NCBI RefSeq assembly: GCF_030814435.1
Contig: NZ_JAUSUW010000005.1
Span: forward strand, 310,001-374,000
Length of the DNA: 64,000 nt
DNA from: Peteryoungia aggregata LMG 23059
Lineage (GTDB): Bacteria; Pseudomonadota; Alphaproteobacteria; Rhizobiales; Rhizobiaceae
Direction: 5' to 3'
Shown: positions 36,232 to 47,698 of the stretch, in pieces
Layout: each line of letters begins with the position of its first letter
Position numbering within the stretch: position 1 is the first letter of the stretch
Made by a program: the position numbers and the translations under genes
The notes under the pieces: generated by a model
What the model was told of the DNA's origin: nothing
The model's database searches: none
The model's input: only the letters and a program-made list of their open reading frames with translations

Positions 36232-38121
36232 TTATCGGACGATCGCCTGTTGGGCCAGCGCCTGATTGAAGGTCACCCCATATTCGGACTGCAGTTGGTT
36301 GACCATCTGGTCGAGGATGTCGTCGCCGGCAGCATTGGCAACCTGCGCGATCTGTTCATCCTCGTTAAGCGGAACTCCGCTGGTGGGCTGGTCGCGCACA
36401 GCCGTGACCGTCAGCAGGATCTGGGTCGACGGATCGGCGCCTGATGCAGTGGCCACGGTGCCCTGCGGGCCCGAAAACGCAGCGTTGATCGCTGTCGGCC
36501 CGAGCACAGCATCTTCGCTGCGGCGAGTGATGCCAGCCTTGCTTTCGACCGCGAGGCCCAACTCGGTGGCCACATCTTCGAGCTTTCCGCCATCAGCGAT
36601 GCGCTTGCGCAGGCTTTCGGCCTTTGCACCGAGGGCGATGCGCTGCTGTTCCGCTGTCCAGTCGGCAACGGCTTTTTCGCGCACTTCGGCGAGCGCACGG
36701 TCACGTTCCGCCTTGATGTCCGTGACGTCGAACCAGATAAAGCCATTATTGCCGAGATTGACCGGCAGTGCTTCCACGCCGATGTCGGTTCTGAATACCT
36801 CGGCAAGCAGTGCGTCGCGCTGCGGAATATCGGCGACTTCCGTCTCGCGAGTGTCGAGGCCGCGGCGATCGATGTCCGTGACGGTCACCGTCTGCAGCTT
36901 CAACTGATCGGCGGCTTCCTTCAACGTCGAACCACCGGCGCGCAGATCCTCGAACTGGTCATGGACCGTGGTGATGTCGGTAATCGCAGCCGACTCGGCG
37001 AGCGCCTCGCGGATCTCTTCCTTCACCTCGTCCAGACTGCGCGTGCGACCTTCCTTGATATTGGTAATCCGCATGATGACGGGACCGAGGGCGCCGTCGA
37101 CAACAGGCGTCGTGCCGCCTTCCGCTGTTACGGCAAAGGCCGCGTCCGCAAGTGCCGCGTCGGGCAGGCGGTCGCGGGTGAAGTCACCGAGTAGAACGTC
37201 GCCTGCGGTCTTGCCCTGATCGGCCACGAGCTGGTCGAAGCTTGTGCCATTGCTGAGTTCCTGCAGGGCCGCTTCTGCCATTTCGCGGCTTTCGAAGGAC
37301 AACTGCTCGATCGTGCGCGTGCCAGCGATCTCGTAGGCGGCCTTGCGGCGCTCATAGTCTTCGCGGATCTGGTCGTCCGTGATGGCAGCCTTGTCCGCGA
37401 TGTCGGCCGGCTCCAGCTTGACATAGTTGAAGCTACGGTATTCCGGCGCGCGATAGCCCGACTTGGTCGTCTCGAACCATGCGGCCAGCGTTGCATCATC
37501 CGGAGCCTTGACCGGTTCAATATTGGCATTTGTCAGCAGAAGGTAATTGATGTCGCGGTTTTCGTAGCGATAGGCCTTGAGCGCATCGACGAGCACCTTC
37601 GGAGCAACAAAACCGTCTGCGGTGGCATCGACGATTTGACTGCGGATCGCGACCCGCGAGCGCTCCTGGATGTAATCGTCTTCCCGCAGGCCTGCACTGC
37701 GGAGGCGCGACGAAAACAGCGTCCGGTCGAAATTGCCGGCGGCGTTCTTGAACGCCGGATCATCGGCAATCAATTGCGCCAGACGATCCTGAGACAGGCC
37801 GAGATTCATGTCGGCAGCGAGTTGGTCGAGTGCAGCACCGGCAGCGAGCTGCGAGAAGACCTGCGCTTCCACTCCGAAGGCGCGTGCCTGCTCGGTGGTG
37901 AGTTGCGTCCCGAAACGGTTGCTCAGATCCGTCACCTGTCGCTGATAGGCGAAGGCAAAGTCGTTCGAGGAGACCGTCTGATCTCCCACAGCAACAACCG
38001 TGTCCGACGTGTTGCTGAACAGGGATGCCGAAACGCCCCACACGCCGAAGGAGACGACGAGCAGCAGAAGCAAGATCTTGGCAAAGACGGTTTGGGAAGC
38101 TTTTCGCAGAATGACGAGCAT
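36232..38121 (-). CDS. ppiD: Membrane-anchored peptidyl-prolyl isomerase PpiD/SurA-like
   Basis: The 629-residue protein has one N-terminal membrane anchor (about 13-35, [22 protein letters not shown]), a SurA/PpiD-type helical chaperone domain (about 35-220), a parvulin-like isomerase region (about 235-375) and a second helical part. PpiD assists folding of proteins leaving the Sec channel. It is the first gene of the minus-strand ppiD-trpD-trpC-moaC-moeA run, an arrangement known from rhizobia. Confidence 0.9.
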   Translation of the reverse strand: MLVILRKASQTVFAKILLLLLVVSFGVWGVSASLFSNTSDTVVAVGDQTVSSNDFAFAYQRQVTDLSNRFGTQLTTEQARAFGVEAQVFSQLAAGAALDQLAADMNLGLSQDRLAQLIADDPAFKNAAGNFDRTLFSSRLRSAGLREDDYIQERSRVAIRSQIVDATADGFVAPKVLVDALKAYRYENRDINYLLLTNANIEPVKAPDDATLAAWFETTKSGYRAPEYRSFNYVKLEPADIADKAAITDDQIREDYERRKAAYEIAGTRTIEQLSFESREMAEAALQELSNGTSFDQLVADQGKTAGDVLLGDFTRDRLPDAALADAAFAVTAEGGTTPVVDGALGPVIMRITNIKEGRTRSLDEVKEEIREALAESAAITDITTVHDQFEDLRAGGSTLKEAADQLKLQTVTVTDIDRRGLDTRETEVADIPQRDALLAEVFRTDIGVEALPVNLGNNGFIWFDVTDIKAERDRALAEVREKAVADWTAEQQRIALGAKAESLRKRIADGGKLEDVATELGLAVESKAGITRRSEDAVLGPTAINAAFSGPQGTVATASGADPSTQILLTVTAVRDQPTSGVPLNEDEQIAQVANAAGDDILDQMVNQLQSEYGVTFNQALAQQAIVR

Positions 38122-38290
38122 CGGGACGCATGAACCTCATTGTAAACCTTCGTCCGGGACGAAGCAGGTTGACTTCCTTAGAACAAAGCTTTCGGGAAAT
38201 GAAGGCATCCGGCGGCGAAATGCGCAGCCATCACGGGGAGTTTGATCGCTTCGGACCATCCATATCGCCAACGCGTCTGCAGAAACGAAA

Positions 38291-38317
38291 GAAGGCCGGA
38301 CTGAGCCGGCCTTCTCC
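38291..38317 (-). terminator. Intrinsic terminator of gltA
   Basis: GAAGGCCGG and CCGGCCTTC form a perfect 9-bp stem around a 6-nt loop. On the minus strand TTTC follows. It lies just after the gltA stop at 38339. Confidence 0.85.
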
Positions 38318-38338
38318 AAAGATTGGGATGTAAGCGTC

Positions 38339-39628
38339 TCAGCGCTGCGAGAGCGGCTTGTAGTCGCGCATCGGCTCACCGGTGTAGAGCTGGCGCGGAC
38401 GGCCAATGCGCTGCTGCGGGTCCTCGATCATCTCGTTCCACTGGGCGATCCAGCCGACGGTGCGGGCCAGCGCGAACAGAACGGTGAACATCGTCGTCGG
38501 GAAGCCGAGCGCACGCAGCGTGATGCCCGAGTAGAAGTCGACATTCGGGTACAGTTTCTTCTCGATGAAGTAGGGGTCGCTGAGCGCAATCTTCTCAAGC
38601 TCAAGCGCCACCTTCATCAGCGGATCGTCGGCATGGCCGGTCGCCTCAAGCACCTCGTACATGGTCTTCTGCATGATCTTGGCGCGCGGATCGTAGTTCT
38701 TGTACACGCGATGGCCAAAGCCCATGAGACGGAACGGATCGTTCTTGTCCTTCGCCTTGGCGATATATTCCGGGATGCGATCAACCGAGCCGATTTCCAT
38801 CAGCATGTTGAGGGCTGCTTCGTTCGCGCCGCCGTGAGCCGGGCCCCAGAGGCAGGCGATGCCAGCCGCGATGCAGGCGAACGGGTTGGCGCCCGACGAA
38901 CCGGCGAGACGCACGGTCGAGGTCGAGGCGTTCTGCTCGTGATCGGCATGCAGGATGAAGATGCGATCCATGGCGCGGGCCAGAACCGGGTTCACCTTGT
39001 ATTCTTCGCACGGCACGGCAAAGCACATGCGCAGGAAATTCGAGGCGTAGTCCAGATCGTTCTTCGGATAAACGAAGGGCTGGCCGATATGGTACTTGTA
39101 GGCCATCGCGGCGATCGTCGGCATCTTCGCGATCATGCGCAGCGAGGCGACCATGCGCTGATGCGGATCGGTGATGTCGGTCGAGTCGTGATAGAAGGCC
39201 GAGAGCGCGCCGACCGTGCCGACCATGACCGCCATCGGATGGGCGTCACGGCGATAGCCGGAGAAGAACTTGCTCATCTGCTCGTGCACCATGGTGTGGT
39301 GCGTGACGCGGTAGTCGAAGTCCTTCTTCTGCGCAGCGGTCGGCAGTTCACCGTAAAGCAGCAGATAGCAGACTTCCAGGAAGTCACCCTTTTCCGCGAG
39401 CTGTTCGATCGGATAGCCGCGGTGCAGAAGCGTGCCCTCGTCGCCATCGATATAGGTGATCTTGGATTCGCAGGAGGCGGTGGACGTAAAGCCCGGATCG
39501 TAGGTGAACGTACCCGTATGCTTATACAGGGCGGCGATGTCGATGACGTCAGGGCCGATCGTGCCGGCCTTGACGCTCAGGTCGACCGTCTTGTCACCGA
39601 GTTTCAAAGAAGCGCTTTTGTCCGTCAT
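38339..39628 (-). CDS. gltA: Citrate synthase
   Basis: GltA condenses oxaloacetate and acetyl-CoA at the entry of the TCA cycle. The 429-residue protein is the type II (hexameric, NADH-sensitive class) length. It has the [20 protein letters not shown] catalytic His region and [12 protein letters not shown] followed by [15 protein letters not shown]. The start at 39628 has GGAGGA about 5 nt upstream. The longer frame to 39763 is unsupported. A motif shared with the eno promoter lies 138-163 bp upstream. Confidence 0.97.
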   Translation of the reverse strand: MTDKSASLKLGDKTVDLSVKAGTIGPDVIDIAALYKHTGTFTYDPGFTSTASCESKITYIDGDEGTLLHRGYPIEQLAEKGDFLEVCYLLLYGELPTAAQKKDFDYRVTHHTMVHEQMSKFFSGYRRDAHPMAVMVGTVGALSAFYHDSTDITDPHQRMVASLRMIAKMPTIAAMAYKYHIGQPFVYPKNDLDYASNFLRMCFAVPCEEYKVNPVLARAMDRIFILHADHEQNASTSTVRLAGSSGANPFACIAAGIACLWGPAHGGANEAALNMLMEIGSVDRIPEYIAKAKDKNDPFRLMGFGHRVYKNYDPRAKIMQKTMYEVLEATGHADDPLMKVALELEKIALSDPYFIEKKLYPNVDFYSGITLRALGFPTTMFTVLFALARTVGWIAQWNEMIEDPQQRIGRPRQLYTGEPMRDYKPLSQR

Positions 39629-39765
39629 GCTATCCTCCGGAATTGGCGGGAAGGCGTCTTGAAAAAGCCGCCATCGGTTAAGCGTGTCGATGTAGCTATA
39701 TGATACCGAAGTTAATGCCAAGCTATCCAAAGGGCAAATTGTGCGTCGCGAAAACGGCAACAATC

Positions 39766-39791
39766 GAACCGATCGGTTCTAATCGATTTAA
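39766..39791. promoter_or_regulatory. Overlapping CG-centred palindromes in the gltA-comEC intergenic region
   Basis: GAACCGATCGGTTC (39766-39779) is a perfect 14-bp palindrome. It overlaps TCTAATCGATTTAA (39778-39791), whose reverse complement recurs exactly in front of eno. Palindromes centred on CG with flanking A/T are typical of LacI-family operators. The site is about 140 bp from gltA and 100 bp from comEC, so either gene could be the target. Confidence 0.55.
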
Positions 39792-39893
39792 GCCTGAACA
39801 GACGGTAAATTTGCCTGGGTTTGCACGTTTTGATTGTTTGAACAGATTGGCCTATCCTGCGCCGGGTGGGGTGGATCGTGGCGGACAGACCGA

Positions 39894-42377
39894 ATGGTCG
39901 AAGTTGCGGAACAGCAGGGCCAGGCAAGGGTAGCGGAGGATGCGCCGTCGTCTCCGCCAGCAGTTCTGTGGCCTCACAGCAACGCAAGAAGTCTGCGCTC
40001 CACCGCGTCTGCGCCGGCCTCGCGACATTGGCAGGCGGCCTCGCGTTTTCGTCGTTCTCTCGTTGCTTCCATGGAGGAGGAGGTCCGCCACGGACACATT
40101 TTCCATTTCGTCCCCGTCGGTCTGGGAGCCGGATCGGCCCTCTGGTTTACCGTATCGAGCCCTCCACCAGCTGTCGTTCTGGGTACCCTCGTGATTCTCC
40201 TGATCCTCGGAATGGCAGGGCTCGGACTGCGATCTGGTACGCCGGTTCATCTTGCTCTCTGCGGTGCGATGCTCGTCGTCATCGGAATGCTCCTTGCCGA
40301 ATGGGAAACCCGTCGTGTCGGAACAGTGATCCTCGACCAGGCCCTGGTGACCACAGTAACCGGGGTCGTCGAGCGGCGGGAGGCCGGCGCTTCCGGCGAA
40401 TGGCGCTACATAATGAGGGTATCGGCGACAAGCGACCCGACGATAAGGCGTGCGCCGCAGCGTGTTGCGCTCTTGGCGCGCAGCACCCACGAACCCGTGG
40501 CGATCGGCGACCGAATGACAGGCAGGGCAAGGCTTTCGCCACCATCCGGCCCGGCCTTGCCGGGGCTCAACGATTTTGCCTTCCAGAGCTACTTTGCCGG
40601 GATCGGCGCTGTCGGCTTCTTTCTTGGACCACCGACAGCGATAACCACCCTGGAAGAGGCGGAAGCGAGCCTGCTGACACGGTTCGATTCGGCGTTGTTT
40701 TCGCTGCGGGACCGGATTTCGACGCGCATCCGTACCGCCTTGCCGGGAGACCCCGGTGCCTTTGCCGCACAGATCATCACCGGCGAGCGCCGCTCCATGT
40801 CGCAGGAGGCCACGGAGGCGCTGCGCCTGTCGGGCCTTGCCCATATCTCCGCGATATCAGGGCTCAACATGGCTCTGGCTGCCGGGATCTTCTTCGTCGG
40901 CCTCCGCGGCCTGCTCAGTCTGGCGCCGGCGCTGGCACAGCGGTTTCCCGTGAAGAAGGTTGCCGCCGTCGGCGCGCTGATCGCCATCACGGGCTACGTG
41001 CTGATCTCCGGCTACCAGGTGTCGGCGCTTCGTGCCTATCTGATGACGGCAATCATGCTTGTCGCCGTCCTGTTCGATCGGCCGGCCATCAGCCTCCGCA
41101 ATCTGGCCATCGCTGCCACTGTCATCCTCGCCGTTCAGCCTTCGGCCGTCATGGGGCCGAGCTTTCAGATGTCCTTTGCCGCGACTGCCGCCCTGATTGC
41201 CGGTTATGCCGGCTGGCGGGCGCGGCCAAGATCAATCCTGCCAACCGCCCGCTCTGCGGGGCTGCGCATTGCCGGAATCGGCATGAAATTCATCGGCGGA
41301 ACGCTGGCGACGTCGCTGATCGGCGGGCTGGCAACAGCCATCTTCGCCATCACTCATTTTCACCGCCTGTCGACCCACAGTCTTGAGGCCAATCTGGCCG
41401 CCATGCCGCTCATCTCCCTCGTTGTCATGCCGGCGGGCTTCGTGGCGATGCTCCTGATGCCCTTCGGCCTGGACGCCCCCTTCTTCTGGATCATGGGGCA
41501 GGGCCTCGAACTGGTGCTGCTTGTCGCACACACGGTCGCCGGCTGGGGCGGTGGCTATGTCTTTCCAAGATTGCCCGACTGGTTCTTGATCGGAACGACC
41601 GTCGGTATCCTGCTGCTCACTCTGCTGAGAACGGTGTTGCGTCACGCTGGCACCTCATTGATCCTGGTGACGCTGGTGGCTGCCTTGCTGGTCCCGAAGG
41701 TGCCGGTGGGCGATCTGGTGATCAGCGAGGACGCTCGCCTCGTCACGTTCTGGACAGGACAAGCACCGGACCTCGCATTGGCCAGCAACCGAACGCGGCC
41801 ATCGGCCTTTGTTTTCGATCAGTGGAGGCCGGTGCTGGGGGTGGAAAGGGTGATGCCGCCGGTGATGGTCCCTGTCGATCCCCTGCCACCGACGCCGGAC
41901 TGGCGATCCGGCCAGGAACTGACCGAAGCACAGCGCCTGGCGGCCGCGACGATCCTGGATAGCCTGATCCGAAAAGCCGAAACCAGCCACTTTGTTTGCA
42001 TCAAGCAGGTCTGCGCCGCACGACTGAAGGGCAATCACCTATTGTTGACCCTGGAGCGGCCGAACCTTCTGGGCATGGCCTGCGATCGGGCTGACATCGT
42101 GGTCTTGGCGGCACGAACGCGGCTGGCATCCTGCCGCTCGGGTGCCGCGCTGATTTCCGAAACGAGCCTGCGCGCCATCGGTGCGCTGGAAGTCTCCGGC
42201 CTTGGCAGTATTGATGAGGGAATTCGGCTCAAGACGTCCTTCAGCGGCCCGGCAAGACCCTGGACGGCGCACCGCCTCCATGACTGGCGTAGCGGCACGA
42301 ATGCTAAGCTGCATGAGGCGCCGACCGTGCTCGGGTGGCGAACTGAGATCGAGGACGCGGGCGCCCGAAATCAGTGA
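39894..42377 (+). CDS. comEC: ComEC/Rec2 family competence-type membrane protein
   Basis: This 827-residue (from 39894) polytopic membrane protein has the Competence domain with the motif [20 protein letters not shown] and about ten hydrophobic segments, preceded by a DUF4131-like OB region (about 100-220). ComEC forms the inner-membrane channel for single-stranded DNA uptake. The soluble C-terminal part (about 600-800) is a metallo-beta-lactamase-like remnant with no clear HxHxDH motif. The start is uncertain: the ATG at 39894 or the TTG at 39834. Its end overlaps lexA by 7 bp, convergent. Confidence 0.9.
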   Translation: MVEVAEQQGQARVAEDAPSSPPAVLWPHSNARSLRSTASAPASRHWQAASRFRRSLVASMEEEVRHGHIFHFVPVGLGAGSALWFTVSSPPPAVVLGTLVILLILGMAGLGLRSGTPVHLALCGAMLVVIGMLLAEWETRRVGTVILDQALVTTVTGVVERREAGASGEWRYIMRVSATSDPTIRRAPQRVALLARSTHEPVAIGDRMTGRARLSPPSGPALPGLNDFAFQSYFAGIGAVGFFLGPPTAITTLEEAEASLLTRFDSALFSLRDRISTRIRTALPGDPGAFAAQIITGERRSMSQEATEALRLSGLAHISAISGLNMALAAGIFFVGLRGLLSLAPALAQRFPVKKVAAVGALIAITGYVLISGYQVSALRAYLMTAIMLVAVLFDRPAISLRNLAIAATVILAVQPSAVMGPSFQMSFAATAALIAGYAGWRARPRSILPTARSAGLRIAGIGMKFIGGTLATSLIGGLATAIFAITHFHRLSTHSLEANLAAMPLISLVVMPAGFVAMLLMPFGLDAPFFWIMGQGLELVLLVAHTVAGWGGGYVFPRLPDWFLIGTTVGILLLTLLRTVLRHAGTSLILVTLVAALLVPKVPVGDLVISEDARLVTFWTGQAPDLALASNRTRPSAFVFDQWRPVLGVERVMPPVMVPVDPLPPTPDWRSGQELTEAQRLAAATILDSLIRKAETSHFVCIKQVCAARLKGNHLLLTLERPNLLGMACDRADIVVLAARTRLASCRSGAALISETSLRAIGALEVSGLGSIDEGIRLKTSFSGPARPWTAHRLHDWRSGTNAKLHEAPTVLGWRTEIEDAGARNQ

Positions 42378-43087
42378 TAGCGACGGATGAGGCCGACCAA
42401 CTTGCCCTGGATCTTGACTCGGTCCGGGGGAAAGATGCGGGTCTCATAGGCCGGATTGGCTGCCTCCAGCGCGATCGACGCACCACGGCGCCGGAACCGC
42501 TTCAGCGTCGCTTCCTCGTCGTCCACCAGGGCCACGATGATATCGCCCGGATTGGCATTGTTGGCATTGCGGATGATCACCGTGTCGCCGTCGAGAATGC
42601 CGGCTTCGATCATCGAATCGCCCTTCACCTCCAGCGCATAATGCTCGCCGGAACCGATCATTTCGGCAGGAACGGTGATGTCGTGCGTATTGTTCTGGAT
42701 CGCGGAGATGGGAACACCCGCTGCAATACGGCCCATCACCGGCACCGAGACGGAAGACTGGCTGTCCTCAACGGCAGGCTTGCTCAATGCCGGTGGCGGT
42801 GGCGTCTTGCCGAGACTGCCCTCGATGACGCTCGGTGCGAAGCCCCGGCGAGGCTGCAGGCTGGGCGTATAAGCCTCAGGCAGCTTGATGACTTCCAGCG
42901 CGCGGGCACGGTTGGGAAGCCGGCGGATGAAGCCACGCTCCTCAAGCGCGGTGATCAGGCGATGAATGCCTGATTTGGAGGCGAGGTCGAGCGCATCCTT
43001 CATCTCGTCGAAGGACGGCGGGACACCCGATTCCTTCATCCGCTCATGGATGAAGAGAAGCAGTTCCTGTTGCTTGCGCGTCAGCAT
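42371..43087 (-). CDS. lexA: SOS repressor LexA
   Basis: LexA represses DNA damage genes and cleaves itself on RecA filaments. The 238-residue protein has an N-terminal winged helix ([20 protein letters not shown] at 2-21), an alphaproteobacterial linker and a peptidase S24 domain. Ala-Gly in GRIAAGVP is the cleavage site. The Ser of [11 protein letters not shown] and the Lys of [10 protein letters not shown] form the dyad. A perfect SOS box lies 46-60 nt upstream, indicating autoregulation. Confidence 0.97.
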   Translation of the reverse strand: MLTRKQQELLLFIHERMKESGVPPSFDEMKDALDLASKSGIHRLITALEERGFIRRLPNRARALEVIKLPEAYTPSLQPRRGFAPSVIEGSLGKTPPPPALSKPAVEDSQSSVSVPVMGRIAAGVPISAIQNNTHDITVPAEMIGSGEHYALEVKGDSMIEAGILDGDTVIIRNANNANPGDIIVALVDDEEATLKRFRRRGASIALEAANPAYETRIFPPDRVKIQGKLVGLIRRYH

Positions 43088-43132
43088 ATGTGGTGCCCCC
43101 AAGATGAAACAAAGCCAGAACAGACACTATAT

Positions 43133-43147
43133 GTTCCATTTGTGTTC
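43133..43147 (-). promoter_or_regulatory. LexA (SOS) box
   Basis: GTTCCATTTGTGTTC is GTTC-N7-GTTC, the alphaproteobacterial LexA consensus. It lies 46-60 nt upstream of the lexA start. The divergent DUF1003 gene starts 150 bp away and might share it. Confidence 0.9.
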
Positions 43148-43297
43148 CGCAAGTGGATAAATTTTCGTGAACATCGCACGCGAAAATGCGATAGGCCCAT
43201 TGAGGCCGGCTTCGGTGTTCGCGGGGGCCTCGTCCTTGCAGACAAGCCGAGATCGGTCCGCGGTGCAGTGCAAATCGGTGACCGGTGAGATCGTCCC

Positions 43298-43840
43298 ATG
43301 CTGAAAGACCTGGAAAAATCCCTGCTCGGAAAGCCGACGGACGAACTGACTCCTGCCGAAAAGAAGGTGCTGGTGAAGGCCCGCCAGCGGCGGACGGTAT
43401 CCACCAACGCAGGCGAGGATTTCCTTGCCGGAGCAACCTTCGGTCAGCGACTCGCGGATGGCATTGCCAGGATCGGAGGGTCCTGGGGCTTCATCATCGG
43501 CTTCATGCTGTTCCTGGTGGCCTGGGTCATCTTGAACACGGTCCTCCTCGCCGCCCGGCCACTCGATCCCTATCCCTTCATCTTCCTCAACCTTCTGTTG
43601 TCCATGGTGGCCGCCATCCAGGCGCCGATCATCATGATGAGCCAGAATCGCCAGGCCGAACGGGATCGCTTCATGGCTGCCAAGGACTATGAGATCAATC
43701 TGAAGGCAGAGATCGAGGTGTTGGCCCTGCATCACAAGATCGACGAACAGGTCTTGAAGGAGTTGCGCGAGACCCGCCAGGAGATTGATGCCGTCAGACA
43801 GGCCATCGAAGCCCTTACAGGCCGGTCCGGCCAATCCTAG
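43298..43840 (+). CDS. DUF1003 membrane protein
   Basis: The 180-residue protein has two transmembrane helices (about 63-84 and 94-113, GFIIGFMLFLVAWVILNTV and FLNLLLSMVAAIQAPIIMM) followed by the conserved SQNRQAERDR and a charged coiled-coil tail (about 130-175), the DUF1003 pattern. The function is unknown. It starts at the ATG at 43298, is followed 14 bp later by the VOC gene, and faces lexA with the SOS box between. Confidence 0.87.
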   Translation: MLKDLEKSLLGKPTDELTPAEKKVLVKARQRRTVSTNAGEDFLAGATFGQRLADGIARIGGSWGFIIGFMLFLVAWVILNTVLLAARPLDPYPFIFLNLLLSMVAAIQAPIIMMSQNRQAERDRFMAAKDYEINLKAEIEVLALHHKIDEQVLKELRETRQEIDAVRQAIEALTGRSGQS

Positions 43841-43854
43841 ATCTATCAGAGAAA

Positions 43855-44760
43855 ATGGTTTCCCCGATGTTGAACACTGCCTTCACGCCACGCGCTGTCG
43901 ACCACCTCGTGCTCCCGGTCGTTGACCTTGAAACCTGCCGAAGCCGGCTGACTCGTCTCGGCTTCACCGTGGCGGCGGATGCTCGACATCCCTTCGGGAC
44001 CGAGAATGCCTGCGTCTTTTTCCAGGACGACACCTATCTCGAGCCGCTGGCGGTGGGCAGCCGCGAGGATTGCCTGGAGGCGCAGCGCCAAGGCAACGTG
44101 TTTGTGTCCCGCGACCATGCCTTTCGCTTCCGTCGCGGGGAGGGGCTTTCTGCCGTCGTGGTGAAAACGGATGATGCCCAAGCCGATCATGCCCGTTATG
44201 TCGAGGAAGGCTTGAGCGGTGGCGCGCTGCTGCGCTTCTCGCGGGAGTTCCGTTTTCCCGATGGGCGGGCTGCGCAAGGCGCCTTCCTGCTCGCCTTTGC
44301 AGCCGATCTGCGATCCCCGGATTTCTTTGGATTCGCCTGTCAGCGGGTCAATCCCCTGCCGTCCGACAGAGGTGGACTGCTTGTCCATGACAATGGAGCG
44401 ACTGGCCTTGCCCGGATCGTTCTCGTCGAGGAGAACCCGAGCGATTTCCAGTATCTCCTTGAAACGCTCTTCGACCAGCGAGAGGTAGCGGCTCATTCCT
44501 TCGGTCTTTCGATCCAATCGGCCAATGCGATGATCGACGTTCTGACGCCGGAGGGCTTCTCTGCCCAATACGGACAAGCTCTTTCCATGTCCGAGCGCGG
44601 CTTGCAGGGAGCGGCCGTTGTCATTGGTGTCGCCGATCTCGGCGTGACAGAAGGCTGCCTCGCTGCTAATGGCGTCGACTATCGGAAAACGGGCGCGCGC
44701 CTCGTCGTTGCGCCGGCAAAGGGCCAGGGTGTCACCTTCGCCTTCGAGGAGCTGAAATGA
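43855..44760 (+). CDS. VOC (glyoxalase-like) family protein
   Basis: This 301-residue protein has two tandem vicinal-oxygen-chelate halves. The first starts [19 protein letters not shown] (about 14-32) and carries [19 protein letters not shown]. The second begins [14 protein letters not shown] (about 180). It is of the Glyoxalase_3-like type whose substrates are mostly unknown. The metal ligand set is not obvious. Its stop overlaps the kdsA start as ATGA. Confidence 0.83.
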   Translation: MVSPMLNTAFTPRAVDHLVLPVVDLETCRSRLTRLGFTVAADARHPFGTENACVFFQDDTYLEPLAVGSREDCLEAQRQGNVFVSRDHAFRFRRGEGLSAVVVKTDDAQADHARYVEEGLSGGALLRFSREFRFPDGRAAQGAFLLAFAADLRSPDFFGFACQRVNPLPSDRGGLLVHDNGATGLARIVLVEENPSDFQYLLETLFDQREVAAHSFGLSIQSANAMIDVLTPEGFSAQYGQALSMSERGLQGAAVVIGVADLGVTEGCLAANGVDYRKTGARLVVAPAKGQGVTFAFEELK

Positions 44761-45605
44761 GCATTGTCACCAATTCGGAAGTCGTGGTCGGCGAAGGTTC
44801 GGCCAAGGCCGTCTTCTCCCAGAAGGGCCGCTTTGCCCTGATCGCCGGCCCCTGCCAGATGGAAAGCCGCGACCACGCCTTCATGATCGCCGGTCAGCTT
44901 GTCGAGCTCTGCCGCGAACTCGGCCTCGGTCTCGTCTACAAGTCCTCCTTCGACAAGGCGAACCGTACCTCGCTGTCCGCCGAGCGCGGGATTGGCCTGG
45001 AAACGGCAATGGAAGTCTTCGCCGACATCAAGAAGGAATTCGGCGTTCCTGTTCTCACCGACATCCACACGGAAGAACAGTGTGCGGCTGTCGCCCCGAC
45101 CGTCGACATTCTTCAGATCCCGGCCTTTCTCTGCCGCCAGACGGACCTGCTCGTTGCCGCCGCCAAGACCGGTCGCGCGATCAACGTCAAGAAGGGCCAG
45201 TTCCTCGCCCCCTGGGACATGAAGAATGTGCTGAACAAGCTCAATGCGAGCGGCAATCCCAACGTGCTGCTTTGCGAGCGCGGCGCCTCCTTCGGTTACA
45301 ACACGCTCGTCTCCGACATGCGCTCGCTGCCGATTATGGCCGCGATGGGCGCGCCTGTCGTCTTTGATGCGACCCATTCGGTGCAGCAGCCGGGCGGGCA
45401 GGGCGGATCGTCGGGCGGACAGCGCGAATTTGTCGAAACCCTTGCGCGCGCGGCGGTGGCGGTTGGTGTCGGCGGTCTCTTCGTCGAGACTCACCAGGAT
45501 CCGGACAATGCCCCTTCGGATGGTCCGAACATGGTGAAGATCACCGACATGCGCCGGCTCTTGGAAAAACTCATCGCCTTCGATGAGATCGCCAAGGCAT
45601 CCTGA
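44757..45605 (+). CDS. kdsA: 3-deoxy-8-phosphooctulonate synthase KdsA
   Basis: KdsA condenses phosphoenolpyruvate with arabinose 5-phosphate to give KDO 8-phosphate for the lipopolysaccharide core. The 282-residue barrel shows [14 protein letters not shown] (about 23-36), [25 protein letters not shown] and the [13 protein letters not shown] stretch. It lies between a VOC gene and eno, and supplies the same envelope pathway as the lpx cluster at the window start. Confidence 0.97.
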   Translation: MSIVTNSEVVVGEGSAKAVFSQKGRFALIAGPCQMESRDHAFMIAGQLVELCRELGLGLVYKSSFDKANRTSLSAERGIGLETAMEVFADIKKEFGVPVLTDIHTEEQCAAVAPTVDILQIPAFLCRQTDLLVAAAKTGRAINVKKGQFLAPWDMKNVLNKLNASGNPNVLLCERGASFGYNTLVSDMRSLPIMAAMGAPVVFDATHSVQQPGGQGGSSGGQREFVETLARAAVAVGVGGLFVETHQDPDNAPSDGPNMVKITDMRRLLEKLIAFDEIAKAS

Positions 45606-45622
45606 GCGGCCACTCGTAGCGC

Positions 45623-47093
<1,471 letters not shown>

Positions 47094-47115
47094 GCGTATC
47101 CGATACCGTATGTAG

Positions 47116-47150
47116 GCCCGCGTCGCTTGCCGGCGCGGGCTTTTTCTTTT
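47116..47150 (+). terminator. Intrinsic terminator after eno
   Basis: GCCCGCG (47116-47122) pairs with CGCGGGC (47134-47140), followed by TTTTTCTTTT. Confidence 0.88.
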
Positions 47151-47232
47151 GCACTGCGAACACGGTCAACGATCGGTTAAGACATGCTCGCTAGCCTGAG
47201 CGCCAGTTTCGCGTTTCAGGGCATTTGTCGGC

Positions 47233-47550
47233 ATGTGGACCAGACATCACAAAAAGAAAAAATACGGCCGCCTCATCCTTCCTGCTGTCACAGTCGCTTT
47301 CCTGTCTTATTTCGGATATCACTCTGTCCATGGTGACTATGGGTTGAAAGCTGGTCAGCAATTCGAGCGCGTCCGTCTTGAGCGGAGTGCTGAACTCGAC
47401 AAGCTTGTTACGCAGCGCAGCGTCCTGGAGAAGGAGGTTGGCCTGTTGAGTGATGGTTCCCTCGACGAGGATATCATCGACGAAAAGGCGCGCTATCAGC
47501 TCAACATGTCGCGTCCGGATGAAATCGTCATCTTCAACACCTATTTCTGA
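47233..47550 (+). CDS. FtsB/DivIC-like septum formation initiator
   Basis: The 105-residue bitopic protein has a Lys-rich cytoplasmic start (RHHKKKKYGR), one membrane helix (about 13-30) and a periplasmic coiled coil (about 40-75), ending in the family motif region YQLNMSRPDEIVIF. FtsB-type proteins join FtsL and FtsQ in the divisome. Position between eno and pdhA is typical for alphaproteobacteria and other proteobacteria. Confidence 0.9.
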   Translation: MWTRHHKKKKYGRLILPAVTVAFLSYFGYHSVHGDYGLKAGQQFERVRLERSAELDKLVTQRSVLEKEVGLLSDGSLDEDIIDEKARYQLNMSRPDEIVIFNTYF

Positions 47551-47577
47551 TTAACCGAAATTCGGTTAATCGTAAAT
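47549..47577 (+). terminator. Perfect inverted repeat and T-run at the end of the ftsB-like gene
   Basis: An 11+1+11 perfect inverted repeat spans 47549-47571 (arms GATTAACCGAA and TTCGGTTAATC). As RNA it would form a 9-bp stem with loop AAATT, followed by a T-rich stretch (ATTTTTTAG). It starts within the stop codon. An AT-rich terminator is the simplest reading. A dimeric repressor site upstream of pdhA is the alternative. Confidence 0.65.
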
Positions 47578-47660
47578 TTTTTAGTCATTACAGTTGCTTG
47601 CGGCGAATGTTAGCCATGCATTTATGGCATTGCCGCCGCCGTTTTTCTTCCCTATTCTGT

Positions 47661-47674
47661 GTCCAACTTTGGAC
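47661..47674 (+). promoter_or_regulatory. Palindrome upstream of pdhA
   Basis: GTCCAA and TTGGAC form perfect 6-bp arms around CT, about 25 bp before the pdhA start and just before its ribosome site. The position would suit a repressor or leader structure. No regulator is recognised from the motif. Confidence 0.4.
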
Positions 47675-47698
47675 CATAATAACCCATGGGAGGGATGC

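Noticed and set aside
38141-38164. Small hairpin CTTCGTC/GACGAAG upstream of ppiD
   Set aside because: Only seven base pairs with a 3-nt loop, no T-run and no context. Likely chance.
39866-41386. 506-codon frame on the same strand within comEC
   Set aside because: Low-complexity Arg-rich shadow in another frame. The comEC frame has the competence motif and membrane helices.
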